Source of the DNA: Calothrix sp. PCC 7716
Lineage (GTDB): Bacteria; Cyanobacteriota; Cyanobacteriia; Cyanobacteriales; Nostocaceae
NCBI RefSeq assembly: GCF_019977735.1
Contig: NZ_AP025018.1
Coordinates: forward strand, 2,604,001-2,668,000
Reading direction: 5' to 3'
DNA: 64,000 nucleotides
Shown here: positions 52,869-61,536 of the stretch, piece by piece
Layout: every line of letters starts with the position of its first letter
Position numbering within the stretch: position 1 is the stretch's first letter
Notes under the pieces: model-generated
The model's database searches: none
What the model was told of the DNA's origin: nothing
The model's input: only the letters and a program-made list of their open reading frames with translations
Position numbers and translations under genes: made by a program

Positions 52869-53189
52869 ATGACACCACATCCAAAAAAATCATTAGCTAT
52901 AGCTTGTGCATCAGGCAGTTTTAAAGGCGCCTTTGGATTCGGCGCCTTAACTGCTTTAATAACTCTTAAAGATAATCGATTAGAACTAGCATTGGGTGTT
53001 CACGCAGCAAACAACCTTAGTTTCCTATTCGTAACCACAAAAGATTCTGTACTCGCAGTACCTGCAATGTGGACAGCAAAAGATACTGGAGACCCAAGAC
53101 TAGAAGTTTTGATGTTCCTGTTACAAAGTTTAATCTTTTACTACATATTTTTTGGGCGCCGTAAAAAAGTTATGCAAGCAATACCATAA
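52869..53189 (+). pseudogene. Truncated CPBP (CAAX-like) membrane protease
   Basis: 106 residues. The last part (NRLELALGVHAANNLSFLFV, TTKDSVLAVPAMWTAKDTGD) is the third CPBP motif with its histidine and the final helices. The first two motifs (EExxxR, FxxxH) are absent, so the active site cannot form. The open frame begins MTPHPKKSLAIACASGSF and has no extra upstream reading. This is probably a 5'-truncated gene near the edge of the phage-like region. Two GGCGCC sites lie in its first 30 codons. Confidence 0.7.
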
Positions 53190-53249
53190 AAAAACGAATA
53201 AGAAAAACTTAGTTAACAAACCAGGTTTATACAGAACCCCAAAGACATT

Positions 53250-53279
53250 AACCCACTAGCTCAATTGAACTAGTGGGTT
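53250..53279. terminator. Bidirectional hairpin between the CPBP remnant and the phage-like cassette
   Basis: AACCCACTAG and CTAGTGGGTT form a 10-bp perfect stem with a 10-base loop, exactly between convergent gene ends (53189 and 53285). On the plus strand GTTAGTTGTT follows. A good candidate terminator for both sides. Confidence 0.7.
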
Positions 53280-53284
53280 AGTTG

Positions 53285-53518
53285 TTACAACCTTTGTTCG
53301 ATACGTCGTTCGATATCGTCAAAGCGTCTATCAAGTTCGGCTAGAATCGTCGTAATGCCTTGTTGTAATTGCTCTTGGTTACGGCGCAAGTGTCCGATGT
53401 CACGCTCAAAACCGTAACGTTGCTTTTCTGAATTTGCGTACCAAAGCAGGACGCTAAGGAATCCAGAACCAAATGCGAGAACCAAGCCTCCAATAGCGAT
53501 AAGAGTATCAATTTTCAC
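53285..53518 (-). CDS. Small membrane protein with coiled coil, last gene of the cassette
   Basis: 77 residues. One membrane helix (LIAIGGLVLAFGSGFLSVLL, about 5-26) is followed by a charged coiled coil (RYGFERDIGHLRRNQEQLQQ, AELDRRFDDIERRIEQRL). This layout, one helix plus a cytoplasmic coiled coil, resembles small spanin/holin-accessory or haemolysin XhlA-type phage proteins, but no specific family is recognised. It is separated by 65 bp from the next gene. Confidence 0.6.
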   Translation of the reverse strand: MKIDTLIAIGGLVLAFGSGFLSVLLWYANSEKQRYGFERDIGHLRRNQEQLQQGITTILAELDRRFDDIERRIEQRL

Positions 53519-53583
53519 GGTTTATATTTCCATGCAAATAATCATAGCTGCACTAAGCTGTTGCAATACCAGCAGCAGCAATG

Positions 53584-53952
53584 CTAGTTAGTTTGAGTGT
53601 CGTCGCTACTAGGGTCTATCAAGTTTTCAATATAACTACCTGTGTTCACTTGTATCGAACAAGTAAAGCTCATGAGAGTGCTTTGATTTTGAGAATCACC
53701 ATAAGCATTTATAGTTTGCTCTACAAAATTAATGGGTTGTTTACCTTGTTGCTGGCGCTCGTTATTAATTTCATCATTTAAAGTAGCTGCACCTCTAAGC
53801 AATTTAGCAAGTGCTTCCACAATTGAAGAAGATAAATTAATATTGTCGCCAGTCAAAATAGAGCAATTGATTTTTACCTGGTTATTACCTACAAACTCAA
53901 TGCTACCAGCAGGTAATTGTGTTGCTAATCTTTCAAAAGTTAGTTGAGTCAT
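53584..53952 (-). CDS. Unknown small cassette protein
   Basis: 122 residues. The first half (MTQLTFERLATQLPAGSIEF, VGNNQVKINCSILTGDNINL) looks beta-rich, the middle helical (SSSIVEALAKLLRGAATLND) and the end polar. It is separated by two bases from the preceding gene, so it is part of the same transcript. No family recognised; a structural or adaptor protein is possible. Confidence 0.65.
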   Translation of the reverse strand: MTQLTFERLATQLPAGSIEFVGNNQVKINCSILTGDNINLSSSIVEALAKLLRGAATLNDEINNERQQQGKQPINFVEQTINAYGDSQNQSTLMSFTCSIQVNTGSYIENLIDPSSDDTQTN

Positions 53953-53954
53953 AT

Positions 53955-54485
53955 TTACAAATTGTCAATTTTATATTCGATGGTTTCTAATTTGGCACGC
54001 ATGGATTGAATTAAATCTTCGGTTGTATCTGTCTCAGTGCTGCGATACTCCCAAATTGCCAAGGTAACAGATTTTAACCAGGGGACAGCATCAAACCTTA
54101 GTGCAAAGCTATCCGAGTATTTTGGAAAAATAACTAGTTGAACGCAATTTAATTTAATAAATTTATTGCTAGCGTCAACTGTTGTTTCTGGTGTAGAATT
54201 CAAACCTTCAAACACTACAGCGTCATTAACTTTTACGCTTAATATTTCTTGCGTTAAATATCCCGCACATTTCCAAGTTGGTTTAGCTGTGGTTGAAAAA
54301 GTACCAACTAGAAATATTCTGCTAGTTGGTATTAATGGGATTTCTACAGGGTCAATGTAAGGAACTCGTACACCGCGCGGTCGCTGTATACCGAAGGGGA
54401 GGTCATCCGTAGTGTTTTCTTGTAACCGACGTTGGTAGACAAGTTCCCATGCACCAAAGTTAGAAGGGTTAAACGATAATGCCAT
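53955..54485 (-). CDS. Unknown cassette protein
   Basis: 176 residues from ATG 54485, overlapping the previous gene by 17 bp. Content: MALSFNPSNFGAWELVYQRR, RPRGVRVPYIDPVEIPLIPT, then beta-strands and WLKSVTLAIWEYRS. It reads like a compact beta-sandwich and ends in a short helix (LIQSMRAKLETIEYKIDNL). No family recognised. The size and position fit a small virion-like component, which is inference only. Confidence 0.65.
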   Translation of the reverse strand: MALSFNPSNFGAWELVYQRRLQENTTDDLPFGIQRPRGVRVPYIDPVEIPLIPTSRIFLVGTFSTTAKPTWKCAGYLTQEILSVKVNDAVVFEGLNSTPETTVDASNKFIKLNCVQLVIFPKYSDSFALRFDAVPWLKSVTLAIWEYRSTETDTTEDLIQSMRAKLETIEYKIDNL

Positions 54486-54708
54486 TATCTAAATCCCATT
54501 CCTCGGCTGCTTCAAAAACATCAACACCTGATTCGTGTAAGAAATTTAAGAAGAAATCAGCGTCAACTTCACCCTTTAAAAAAGCATCTGTAGCTTTTGC
54601 TCGAACAAGCATTGATGCAATTTCTTCTTCAAAATCCGCTTCTGATTGTTCGGGATACCAAAGAGCGGGGGTAGAAAGTTGAGTAAGTAAGCTACTATTC
54701 TCCGCCAT
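54469..54708 (-). CDS. Unknown short acidic protein
   Basis: 79 residues, strongly acidic (SEADFEEEIASMLVRAKATD, VDADFFLNFLHESGVDVFEA). The start overlaps the previous gene by 14 bp and its end overlaps the next by 17 bp. This degree of overlap indicates real coding and coupled translation. Helical, no family recognised. Confidence 0.65.
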   Translation of the reverse strand: MAENSSLLTQLSTPALWYPEQSEADFEEEIASMLVRAKATDAFLKGEVDADFFLNFLHESGVDVFEAAEEWDLDNGIIV

Positions 54709-55237
54709 CGGCTAATACAAAATATTCAGGAGTAAACCAAACACGACCATATGGTCCACCAAGCTTAGATTTAACTGCGGTAAATGCAGCTTTTACTTCG
54801 GTGTCTATAGCGGCAACTGATTGAATAGAAATAGGAGCGCTGTAATTGTATTGGGACCCGCCGCCTCTTTCACCCTTTCCATATCTCATGTATGGGCGCC
54901 CGCTGGGTTTAGCTCTCAATACTTTAGGACTTCCATCGGCAACCGTTGCGCTTACCATAGCTGGTCTAGCTCCCCTTGGTAACGGGTCTTTTGCTGCTGC
55001 ATCGGTTAAATTAAGTGCTGCTACTGTAAAAAACTGTACAGATTCTTTGGATGCTTGTACTTTATATTTTTTAGCTCCTTCACCAGCAGCAATAGCCATA
55101 GGTTTGTAAGCATAAGCAACTTTAGGTAGTCTGCGGCTAGTTGCTCCTTCTTCTCGAACTGGTGCTTTATAAGCTTCTCGTGCCTTAGCGTATTTCAAAT
55201 CAGCTTCTAGTTGTGCTGCTGTTTTACGGCGTCCCAT
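54695..55237 (-). CDS. Unknown basic cassette protein
   Basis: 180 residues, basic N-terminus (MGRRKTAAQLEADLKYAKAR), middle with LPRGARPAMVSATVADGSPK and a Gly/Arg-rich stretch (GRPYMRYGKGERGGGSQYNY), and an aromatic end (GGPYGRVWFTPEYFVLADGG). No family recognised. It lies about 125 bp from the 272-residue gene. One GGCGCC is present (54897). Confidence 0.65.
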   Translation of the reverse strand: MGRRKTAAQLEADLKYAKAREAYKAPVREEGATSRRLPKVAYAYKPMAIAAGEGAKKYKVQASKESVQFFTVAALNLTDAAAKDPLPRGARPAMVSATVADGSPKVLRAKPSGRPYMRYGKGERGGGSQYNYSAPISIQSVAAIDTEVKAAFTAVKSKLGGPYGRVWFTPEYFVLADGGE

Positions 55238-55362
55238 AGTTTTGTATTACAAAAAGTCTTTTTTGATTCTTTTTCAGTTGTAGCAAGGGTTTTAAGTTAT
55301 TTTTTCATCCGGAGAAGTTAAGTAGTCCAGCAAATTTTTGCTAAAACTCAAAAATTTATTTA

Positions 55363-56181
55363 TTAAACTTGTTCAATAACGCTTCTAAGTCGAGTTCCCC
55401 CGGTAGCAACCAGGTTTATCGCGTTAGGCAATCCCTGTATTTTGAGTTGTGCGTATTTAAATTTCACGTCTACACGTGGCCGTTTAGTATATTTTTTGCG
55501 GGTTTGACCATACACTCTGTGCGTTCCAGGGTTAGCAGGGTAAGAGCGGTCATGGTCGATGAATTGAAAATTATCACGCTCAAAAGGGTGATTTTGAATT
55601 TTGAGTATTTGCTTTACTACTCGCTCACCCTCGGCTTTTGATTTTACAAACAAACGTAAATCATAACCTCTTTCTGTATCTAAATAGGTGCATTTATACC
55701 AACCCTTGCCCCATTCAAATACGGGTTTAGCAAGTTGATTTTTAATATCTCTAGCGAGTTTCTCGGCTTTAACGCGCGTCATTGATTCGCTAGTTTCTGT
55801 TACTAATCTAAAACTAATTTCCGCTTCGGCTCTAGATTCACCATTTCCGTGTGCTTCGCTGTTATATGGTTCTAAAAAATAAAGTGTTACCTGTGGTTTA
55901 TACTTCCAATTAGTTTGTACTTCTTGCTCTGGGATTGCGTAAACAGGTCGCTGTATAGCTTGCATTCTACCTACGGTTACCTCGAACAACCACAACCGCA
56001 TTTGTGTCATTGATGCTGAATCGTCGTCTTTTATCAAACAAGCATGTTTCAATCCTCCCTTTGGTGTTGAAATGTCATCATCTGCTTGCCGACTAAACCA
56101 AGCACGAACATTTTTATTATGTTCTTTTCTAACAAGGTCTTGAAGATGTTCAAATTCACTAAAGTTTGTTGGTAAAGGCAT
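55363..56181 (-). CDS. Unknown 272-residue cassette protein
   Basis: 272 residues; its ATG shares one base with the stop of the long neighbour (TAATG), a coupled arrangement. The sequence is rich in basic and aromatic residues (RLWLFEVTVGRMQAIQRPVY, YKPQVTLYFLEPYN, RRPRVDVKFKYAQLKIQGLP-like end, here KKYTKRPRVDVKFKYAQ). No motif identified. The repeated pattern of strand-like YKPQVTLYF and VDVKFKYA suggests a beta-rich domain. Confidence 0.65.
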   Translation of the reverse strand: MPLPTNFSEFEHLQDLVRKEHNKNVRAWFSRQADDDISTPKGGLKHACLIKDDDSASMTQMRLWLFEVTVGRMQAIQRPVYAIPEQEVQTNWKYKPQVTLYFLEPYNSEAHGNGESRAEAEISFRLVTETSESMTRVKAEKLARDIKNQLAKPVFEWGKGWYKCTYLDTERGYDLRLFVKSKAEGERVVKQILKIQNHPFERDNFQFIDHDRSYPANPGTHRVYGQTRKKYTKRPRVDVKFKYAQLKIQGLPNAINLVATGGTRLRSVIEQV

Positions 56182-58880
56182 TAATCATCAGCCTCCTTAT
56201 TCTCGTCATTAATAGCTTGTGCTTGACTTGCTGTCTTTTCAGTAACTTTAGTTTCAGCAACTTTTTTATTATCTTTCTCCTGTTTAGGTACAGAATCTTC
56301 AAGACTTTTAGTGAATACTTCTTTTTGCTCTTGGATTTCTTTTAAGTTGTCTTGAATACTAATTACTTCTGAAGTAATCATCTCAATTCCTTCAGCAGCT
56401 TCTTGCAGGTTCTCTAAACGTTGTTGCCACTTACTTTGAGCATTTACATTTTCAGGCATCCATTTAAAAGCTCTATCTCCAACTACTCCAAAACGTTTTA
56501 AAGCATTACCAATACGTCCAGTGTTCTCTGCTGTCCATTCTTGGATATTTCTAGCTGAATCTAGCATTGACCGCATGGAATTAAAAATATTGGCGCCTGC
56601 TTGATAAATCCGGTTCCATTTAGCCCAAGTCTTTTTAATACCCGTCCAAGTCTCTACACCAAATAAACCTTTTGCAAAATCATCAATTGCTTTACCAAAG
56701 AAAGATTTAGCGTCAACATCAACGCCGTCATCATCTTTCATGAAAATATTTACAACGTTATCAATAATTGAAAATAAGGTATCTGTCAGGGAACTACTCA
56801 ACATGTAAGCGTTGTGTAAAGTATTTACCCACGTCAAAATATTAAGCATTCGGTCGAGTTGCAGCCATTTAGAAAAACGCTGTAATTTACCACTTATGCC
56901 ACCTGGCATTTGAGGACCAAGTTTTGTATTAATTACACCTAAAAGTGCTAAATCAGTACCTTGAAGTAAGAGACTTAATTTGTCGAGCTTGTCACCATTT
57001 GTTGTAATTTTATCAAGCATTTTTTGCTGACAGCTTGAACATCCATTAGGCGTTGGTGGAGGTGGTGGAGGTTCGGCTTTCCTGGGTGGTCCAAAAGGAA
57101 AGGGTGCAGGAAAGCCAGGAGGCTTGGGAATTGGTGAGGGACTTGGACTTGGACTTGGACTTGGTGATGGTGAGGGACTTGGGCTTGGGCTTGGGCTTGG
57201 TGATGGTGAGGGACTTGGGCTTGGGCTTGGGCTTGGACTTGGTGATGGTGAGGGACTTGGGCTTGGACTTGGACTTGGTGATGGTGAGGGACTTGGGCTT
57301 GGGCTTGGGCTTGGACTTGGGCTTGGACTTGGACTTGGTGATGGTGAGGGACTTGGGCTTGGGCTTGGACTTGGACTTGGACTTGGGCTTGGGCTTGGTG
57401 ATGGTGAGGGACTTGGGCTTGGGCTTGGGCTTGGTGATGGTGAGGGACTTGGGCTTGGGCTTGGACTTGGTGATGGTGAGGGACTTGGGCTTGGGCTTGG
57501 GCTTGGTGATGGTGAGGGACTTGGGCTTGGACTTGGACTTGGTGATGGTGAGGGACTTGGACTTGGGCTTGGTGATGGTGAGGGACTTGGGCTTGGGCTT
57601 GGTGATGGTGAGGGACTTGGGCTTGGAGCAGAACCGACAGGGACTATATCAATTATTTGTAAATCATTAGCTGTACTCGCAACAGAAAAAGCTAAAGGAT
57701 GCACAGCTCTCCAAAAGGGTTCCCATTTTGAGGGATATCCAGTCAAAACAGAAACTACTTGTATTGTTCTTCCGTCGAACGGACGCGCTGGCGAACCTTC
57801 TATTGGTTCCCATCTGAAGCCAAAAATAGGGCCTTCTACGAGCTTTTCCGTGTATTGGCGAAACTCCTGTTTTTGCCCATAACTGTAATAAGTAACAAGA
57901 ACATCGCCCTTTATTAAATATAAAATTCCAGCGTTACCTTGCTTTGGAAACCTGTCCGACGGACGAGGAGGTGCTGAAGTTGGCGGAGGAGAATCAACAG
58001 GTGTAGGTGGTGGAAACAACAAATCAGCTACAAACCCTCCAACCATTCCACCAACAAAACTACCAACAAAGGCGCCTGGTGGACCACCCAACGCACCGCC
58101 AATTACACCCCCAAGAATTCCCCCAGCAACACCACCACCGGCACCAAATAATGCAGCGGCTGGAGGTTGCCCCCTAAGTGAACGAATTGCAAAATCAGCG
58201 GCGCCACCAATCAAAGGTCCTGCTAAACGTGCAGCGGGAGTTGGTGGAAGTCCTGGAAATGGAGATGGAGTTTTTGGCGGTGTACTTGGTGGAGGTGGTG
58301 GAAATTTGGTTACTGGTGGCGCCTTAACTTGTGTCGCTGTTGGCACAGTTCCACCGCCACCGTTACCACGTGGTGGAGATGCTGAAGTTGGCCGATTAGA
58401 TGGTGGTGGCGCCTTTGGAGGAGATGCGGGTCTTGGTTTAGGCTGTGGTTTATCACCCGGTGGCTTATATCTATTTGCTACTTCTCTATCTGCTGCTTGC
58501 CTGCGTTGAAGTTGCCGTTCTTCGAGTGATGGTGGTGGTTTATATTTAGCGTTTTTTACTTCTTCTCTAGTACGCTTAATGCTTTCTTCAGCATCATTGA
58601 TTTGTTGTTGCTTGCGCTGCTTTTGCTTATTGTGCATGTCAGCTGAAGCAGTTTCATAGTCTTGATTCCAATATTCAGCACGGTCTTTAAAAGTTTGTTT
58701 TATTGCAGCGTCAGCATCTGCAACTCGTTCAGCTTTATTCGCTAACTGTTTTTTTTGAATATCGGCAGAACGAATCTCTTGCTCTTGCCAGTTTTGAAGC
58801 CTTTCTGCATGAGCTTTTTTTTGTGCAGCTTGCTCCAAAAGCTCCTGCATTAAATTACTGTTCTGCTCGAAATTTGACAT
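56181..58880 (-). CDS. Large protein with glycine-zipper segment and about 80 Ser-Pro repeats
   Basis: 899 residues in five parts: an N-terminal helical, Lys/Glu/Gln-rich segment (1-125); a Pro-rich linker (125-205); a hydrophobic Gly/Ala segment ([19 protein letters not shown], about 240-295) that looks like a membrane or membrane-inserting glycine zipper; and a small globular domain ([19 protein letters not shown]). A (Ser-Pro)n stretch of roughly 165 residues follows. The C-terminal 280 residues include a CxxC ([10 protein letters not shown]), amphipathic helices ([20 protein letters not shown]) and a coiled coil ([20 protein letters not shown]). It resembles nothing I can name. The layout, membrane-active segment plus long rigid PS spacer plus coiled coil, could suit a tail-tape-measure-like or surface-tether function. 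Confidence 0.75.
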   Translation of the reverse strand: MSNFEQNSNLMQELLEQAAQKKAHAERLQNWQEQEIRSADIQKKQLANKAERVADADAAIKQTFKDRAEYWNQDYETASADMHNKQKQRKQQQINDAEESIKRTREEVKNAKYKPPPSLEERQLQRRQAADREVANRYKPPGDKPQPKPRPASPPKAPPPSNRPTSASPPRGNGGGGTVPTATQVKAPPVTKFPPPPPSTPPKTPSPFPGLPPTPAARLAGPLIGGAADFAIRSLRGQPPAAALFGAGGGVAGGILGGVIGGALGGPPGAFVGSFVGGMVGGFVADLLFPPPTPVDSPPPTSAPPRPSDRFPKQGNAGILYLIKGDVLVTYYSYGQKQEFRQYTEKLVEGPIFGFRWEPIEGSPARPFDGRTIQVVSVLTGYPSKWEPFWRAVHPLAFSVASTANDLQIIDIVPVGSAPSPSPSPSPSPSPSPSPSPSPSPSPSPSPSPSPSPSPSPSPSPSPSPSPSPSPSPSPSPSPSPSPSPSPSPSPSPSPSPSPSPSPSPSPSPSPSPSPSPSPSPSPSPSPSPSPSPSPSPSPSPSPSPSPSPSPSPSPSPSPSPSPSPSPSPSPSPSPSPSPSPSPIPKPPGFPAPFPFGPPRKAEPPPPPPTPNGCSSCQQKMLDKITTNGDKLDKLSLLLQGTDLALLGVINTKLGPQMPGGISGKLQRFSKWLQLDRMLNILTWVNTLHNAYMLSSSLTDTLFSIIDNVVNIFMKDDDGVDVDAKSFFGKAIDDFAKGLFGVETWTGIKKTWAKWNRIYQAGANIFNSMRSMLDSARNIQEWTAENTGRIGNALKRFGVVGDRAFKWMPENVNAQSKWQQRLENLQEAAEGIEMITSEVISIQDNLKEIQEQKEVFTKSLEDSVPKQEKDNKKVAETKVTEKTASQAQAINDENKEADD
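57130..57630. repeat. Low-complexity (SP)n coding repeat
   Basis: About 500 bp of six-base units (on the plus strand GGACTT, GGGCTT, and GGTGATGGTGAG interludes) encode alternating Ser and Pro on the minus strand. The GGTGATGGTGAG block recurs between runs of GGCTTG units, giving higher-order repeats of about 36-60 bp. The plus strand shows long open frames here that are artefacts of the repeat. Confidence 0.95.
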
Positions 58881-58881
58881 A

Positions 58882-59208
58882 TTATGCAGTAAAAATGGTA
58901 GGAATTTCTACGCTGCTTAATGGTTGTGCATAATTCCACATTCCATCATTACCGGATAGATAGTTTTTGGACATTTCGACAGAGACTCTACCCAAAAAAC
59001 GATATTTTTTATCACTTTCAACATAAAAGACACCTGCCTGCGCTGCTCTTTCTGTTGAACCCGCTCCTTCAATAACGATTAGGTCTGAATTGATATGAGA
59101 AAGAGAAAGGATTGCCCATACAGCTAATTCCTCTAAAGTGTCAACGCTGTTGGGTAGTTGAGTTTTGCTAAAAGCTGTCATAGCTCGAAATTTTGTATAT
59201 AGTTTCAA
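58882..59208 (-). CDS. Unknown protein upstream of the large cassette gene
   Basis: 108 residues from ATG 59208, one base before the large gene. It has the string [20 protein letters not shown] and [20 protein letters not shown]. No family recognised. It is the first gene of the minus-strand cassette, so its promoter should lie in 59209-59379, which it shares with the divergent recombinase. Confidence 0.65.
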   Translation of the reverse strand: MKLYTKFRAMTAFSKTQLPNSVDTLEELAVWAILSLSHINSDLIVIEGAGSTERAAQAGVFYVESDKKYRFLGRVSVEMSKNYLSGNDGMWNYAQPLSSVEIPTIFTA

Positions 59209-59379
59209 ATCAATTTTTAACTATTTTCACTTAATCGTAAATACACCACTTTTATGTAAAACAAGTAGTAGCACTGAACCGCTCTATATATTGCTGATTA
59301 TAAACTTGAGGCATTAATAGCATCAGGGCAATTTAACTTATTACAACTTTTACCTATTAATTCTGGTTAAATATGTAGA
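59209..59379. promoter_or_regulatory. Divergent intergenic region of the element
   Basis: 171 bp, AT-rich, between the minus-strand cassette and the plus-strand recombinase. It must carry both promoters and possibly an operator; no clear repeat pair is visible. An attachment site could lie here, but none can be identified without the empty site. Confidence 0.4.
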
Positions 59380-59973
59380 ATGCCTAAAAACAATCGGTCA
59401 GGTCAAGCAACAGTGTTAAACGACGCTGAATACTTGACAATTAAAAATCACTTTGTTAATCCAAAACATAAGCTAATTGTTGATGTCGCTTGGTGGACAG
59501 GTGAACGCATGGGGGCAGTTTGTAAACTTCCAGTTAAAGCTGTGTTTGATGTTAAGGGTCAACCATTAACACACATCACTTTTCCTAAAGTCATCCGCAA
59601 AGCGTCACCCAATGGTGAACGTAAAACCCGCCAAGTTCCTGTGCATAAAAATTTACGCGCGCTTTTGCGTGAATACTGGCAGTTGCACAAACCAGATATT
59701 AACAATTGCTTGTTTCCTGGAAGTGAGGAAAATGTGCCAATACAGCTTCAGTCTTTTGATGATGCGCTGCGTAGAGCTATTAGTAAAGCTGGCATGGAAA
59801 GTCAGGGTATTAGTACTCACAGTTTCCGACGCTCGTTTATTACGAAGCTCGCGCGTAAAGGTATTGCAGTTTCTAAAATCCAAAAACTCACAGGACATGC
59901 AGATTTAAAAGTACTGTCACGTTACATCGAGGTGAGTGATGACGAACTCGCGGAGGCAATTGCTGTGTTATGA
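59380..59973 (+). CDS. Tyrosine recombinase/integrase (catalytic domain)
   Basis: 197 residues with a full catalytic set: R43 in WWTGERMGAVC, Lys in the beta-hairpin near 70-82, H147-x2-R150 in STHSFRRSF, H173 in LTGHAD and Y182 in SRYIEV. It lacks a distinct N-terminal core-binding domain, so it is a short form, as seen in integrons, XerA-like proteins and small cyanobacterial elements. Its stop overlaps the next gene by four bases (ATGA). It could integrate the element or act as an invertase. Confidence 0.92.
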   Translation: MPKNNRSGQATVLNDAEYLTIKNHFVNPKHKLIVDVAWWTGERMGAVCKLPVKAVFDVKGQPLTHITFPKVIRKASPNGERKTRQVPVHKNLRALLREYWQLHKPDINNCLFPGSEENVPIQLQSFDDALRRAISKAGMESQGISTHSFRRSFITKLARKGIAVSKIQKLTGHADLKVLSRYIEVSDDELAEAIAVL

Positions 59974-60581
59974 ACATAGTTACTTCAAAATACGCGCGGT
60001 TTGAAAACTTCTTACCAATAGAAGTAAATCAAAGCCTGATGGAATTTACACTCAATCACGAGAGTTATTTTATACAGCGTCCTACCTCTCCTGATTACCC
60101 TGCTCAATATGCTTTCGGTGCCCCAAATGGGTTTACGGCTTGGAAGTTCGTAATTCTCAAACAAGTGAAGCTGTGCTTGCCTCAAGTGTTTAAAGCGCTT
60201 GATTTAAAGCCGTTTGATGTTGGAGAAATTGAAACAGATGTGAGTTCCTACCCTGATATGGGATACCTTGCAACTCACAATGATACTTTCTGTGCCAACA
60301 CTCGTGTACTGAGTTTTGTTTATTACTACCAAAATTTTGAAAAAAGCTTTAGTGGTGGACAGTTAGCTTTATATGACTCAGAAGTTGATTGCTTCTTGAA
60401 TACACAAAAAGCTAATTCCTGTCATTTAATCGAGCCAGAGAATAATACTTGTGTTTTCTTTCCGTCGCGGTGTTGGCATGAAGTTTTACCAGTTGCTTGT
60501 GATTTTAAGAGCTTTCCGAATAATTACTTTAGCGGTGGTCGGTTTTCGATAAACGGCTGGATACACAAGGCTTTTAATTAA
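59970..60581 (+). CDS. 2-oxoglutarate/Fe(II)-dependent oxygenase (prolyl-hydroxylase-like)
   Basis: 203 residues. The double-stranded beta-helix triad is visible as H103-x-D105 in LATHNDTFCAN and H170 in SRCWHEVLPV, with the SFSGGQLALYDSE strand and the final GGRFSINGWIHK, whose Arg may bind 2-oxoglutarate. It matches the 2OG-Fe(II) Oxy_3 (P4Hc) family. Such oxygenases are often carried by cyanophages, where substrates are unknown. Overlap with the recombinase suggests one transcript. The large Pro-rich protein nearby could be a substrate (speculation). Confidence 0.9.
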   Translation: MNIVTSKYARFENFLPIEVNQSLMEFTLNHESYFIQRPTSPDYPAQYAFGAPNGFTAWKFVILKQVKLCLPQVFKALDLKPFDVGEIETDVSSYPDMGYLATHNDTFCANTRVLSFVYYYQNFEKSFSGGQLALYDSEVDCFLNTQKANSCHLIEPENNTCVFFPSRCWHEVLPVACDFKSFPNNYFSGGRFSINGWIHKAFN

Positions 60582-60631
60582 ATCGATATACATCTTTTAC
60601 TTGATAAACCTTACAAACTTGATATTGATAT

Positions 60632-61138
60632 ATGAAATTTGGTATTGATATTGGCCACAACACTTCCCCTGATGGCGGCGCCGTGGGAATCAAAGCAGAA
60701 AATGCTTTAAACATGGAAGTTGGCACGAGAGTTATAGCCAAACTTAGAAAGTTAGGACATTCCGTAGTTGAATGTAAACCGTCGAGTGCAAACTCTGTTA
60801 GTCATTCGTTGTGGCAGCGGGTAAATACTGCCAATGCTGCATGTGTTGACCTGTATGTGTCGATACACTTCAATGCTTTTAACTGGAATGCTTACGGGAC
60901 TGAGGTTTACGCGATTTCGCCAACCGGGAGGAGGTACGCTTTTGCGGTGTTAGAGCAAATATGTAAGTTAGGGTTTTTTGACCGTGGTGTTAAAAATGGT
61001 TCACGCCTACTCGTTGTCAAAAATACTAAAGCACCCGCAATTTTAATTGAGTGCTGTTTCTGTGATAGTAAGCGGGATATGGACTTGTACGACGCTGAAA
61101 AAATGGCAACTGCAATTGTTGAGGGGTTAACCAAATGA
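60632..61138 (+). CDS. N-acetylmuramoyl-L-alanine amidase (Amidase_3, endolysin-like)
   Basis: 168 residues. Zinc ligands H9 (DIGHNTSPDGG), E29 (ALNMEVG) and H79 (SIHFNA), and catalytic E140 (AILIECCFCDS) are all present. No signal peptide and no cell-wall-binding repeat, so it is phage endolysin-like: a cytoplasmic lysis enzyme needing a holin. The next two small genes overlap it by four bases, forming an apparent lysis cassette. Confidence 0.93.
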   Translation: MKFGIDIGHNTSPDGGAVGIKAENALNMEVGTRVIAKLRKLGHSVVECKPSSANSVSHSLWQRVNTANAACVDLYVSIHFNAFNWNAYGTEVYAISPTGRRYAFAVLEQICKLGFFDRGVKNGSRLLVVKNTKAPAILIECCFCDSKRDMDLYDAEKMATAIVEGLTK

Positions 61139-61332
61139 CATTAATATCCCTAGAACTTGTAGATGCACTCGTTAACCTCAATATCCAAGTGCTTAATCAC
61201 AAAATTATTCACCCGCGTGAATTAGCAGCGGCACTTGAAAAAGTTGCTGAGGATGCTTGGTTAGAGGTCGAAAATCTTGCTTTAACACAAAACTCGGATA
61301 ACTTGGCGCCCAGTTTGAGAATTGACCCATGA
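61135..61332 (+). CDS. Small unknown protein in the lysis cassette
   Basis: 65 residues from ATG 61135, overlapping the amidase stop by four bases and the next gene by four. Helical (SLELVDALVNLNIQVLNHKI, LAAALEKVAEDAWLEVENLA). No family recognised. Both overlaps indicate a translated operon member. Confidence 0.65.
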   Translation: MTLISLELVDALVNLNIQVLNHKIIHPRELAAALEKVAEDAWLEVENLALTQNSDNLAPSLRIDP

Positions 61333-61487
61333 AGAGTAAAAATGCACCAATTTGGTTGGTGTTTTTGGCATGTGTTGGCGCCGCAACAGTAGCAATTCTT
61401 GATGCCCACTACCGCGATGCTTTTATGCAGCTTACACAATCTATCATTGTTGGGTTTTGGGGTTATATGCAGGCGCCAAAGGATTAA
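61329..61487 (+). CDS. Holin-like small membrane protein
   Basis: 52 residues from ATG 61329 (MKSKNAPIWLVFLACVGAAT...). It has an N-terminal charged start and two short hydrophobic stretches (PIWLVFLACVGAATVAILD and SIIVGFWGYMQ). Following an endolysin directly, with ATGA overlap, it fits a small holin. Size and topology are the only evidence. A strong terminator hairpin follows at 61507. Confidence 0.6.
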   Translation: MKSKNAPIWLVFLACVGAATVAILDAHYRDAFMQLTQSIIVGFWGYMQAPKD

Positions 61488-61506
61488 AGCTTCACACTCA
61501 CTGGTT

Positions 61507-61536
61507 ACACCCTGTATTGTTACAGGGTGTTTTCTT
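61507..61536 (+). terminator. Rho-independent terminator of the lysis genes
   Basis: ACACCCTGTA, loop TTGT, TACAGGGTGT, followed by TTTTCTTC: a classic plus-strand terminator 20 bp after the holin-like gene and at the end of the convergent next gene. Confidence 0.9.

Noticed and set aside
53519-53583. A second frame downstream of the 122-residue gene (LTSIAAAGIATA) that could arise from a frameshift
   Set aside because: No slippery heptamer or conserved stem is visible and the stretch is only 14 codons.
57053-57882. Long plus-strand open frames encoding Leu-Gly-rich proteins
   Set aside because: They are the antisense of the Ser-Pro repeats of the minus-strand gene; low-complexity DNA keeps all frames open.
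59209-59379. Attachment site of the integrase
   Set aside because: No direct repeat pair flanking the element could be identified by eye; needs the empty site for comparison.
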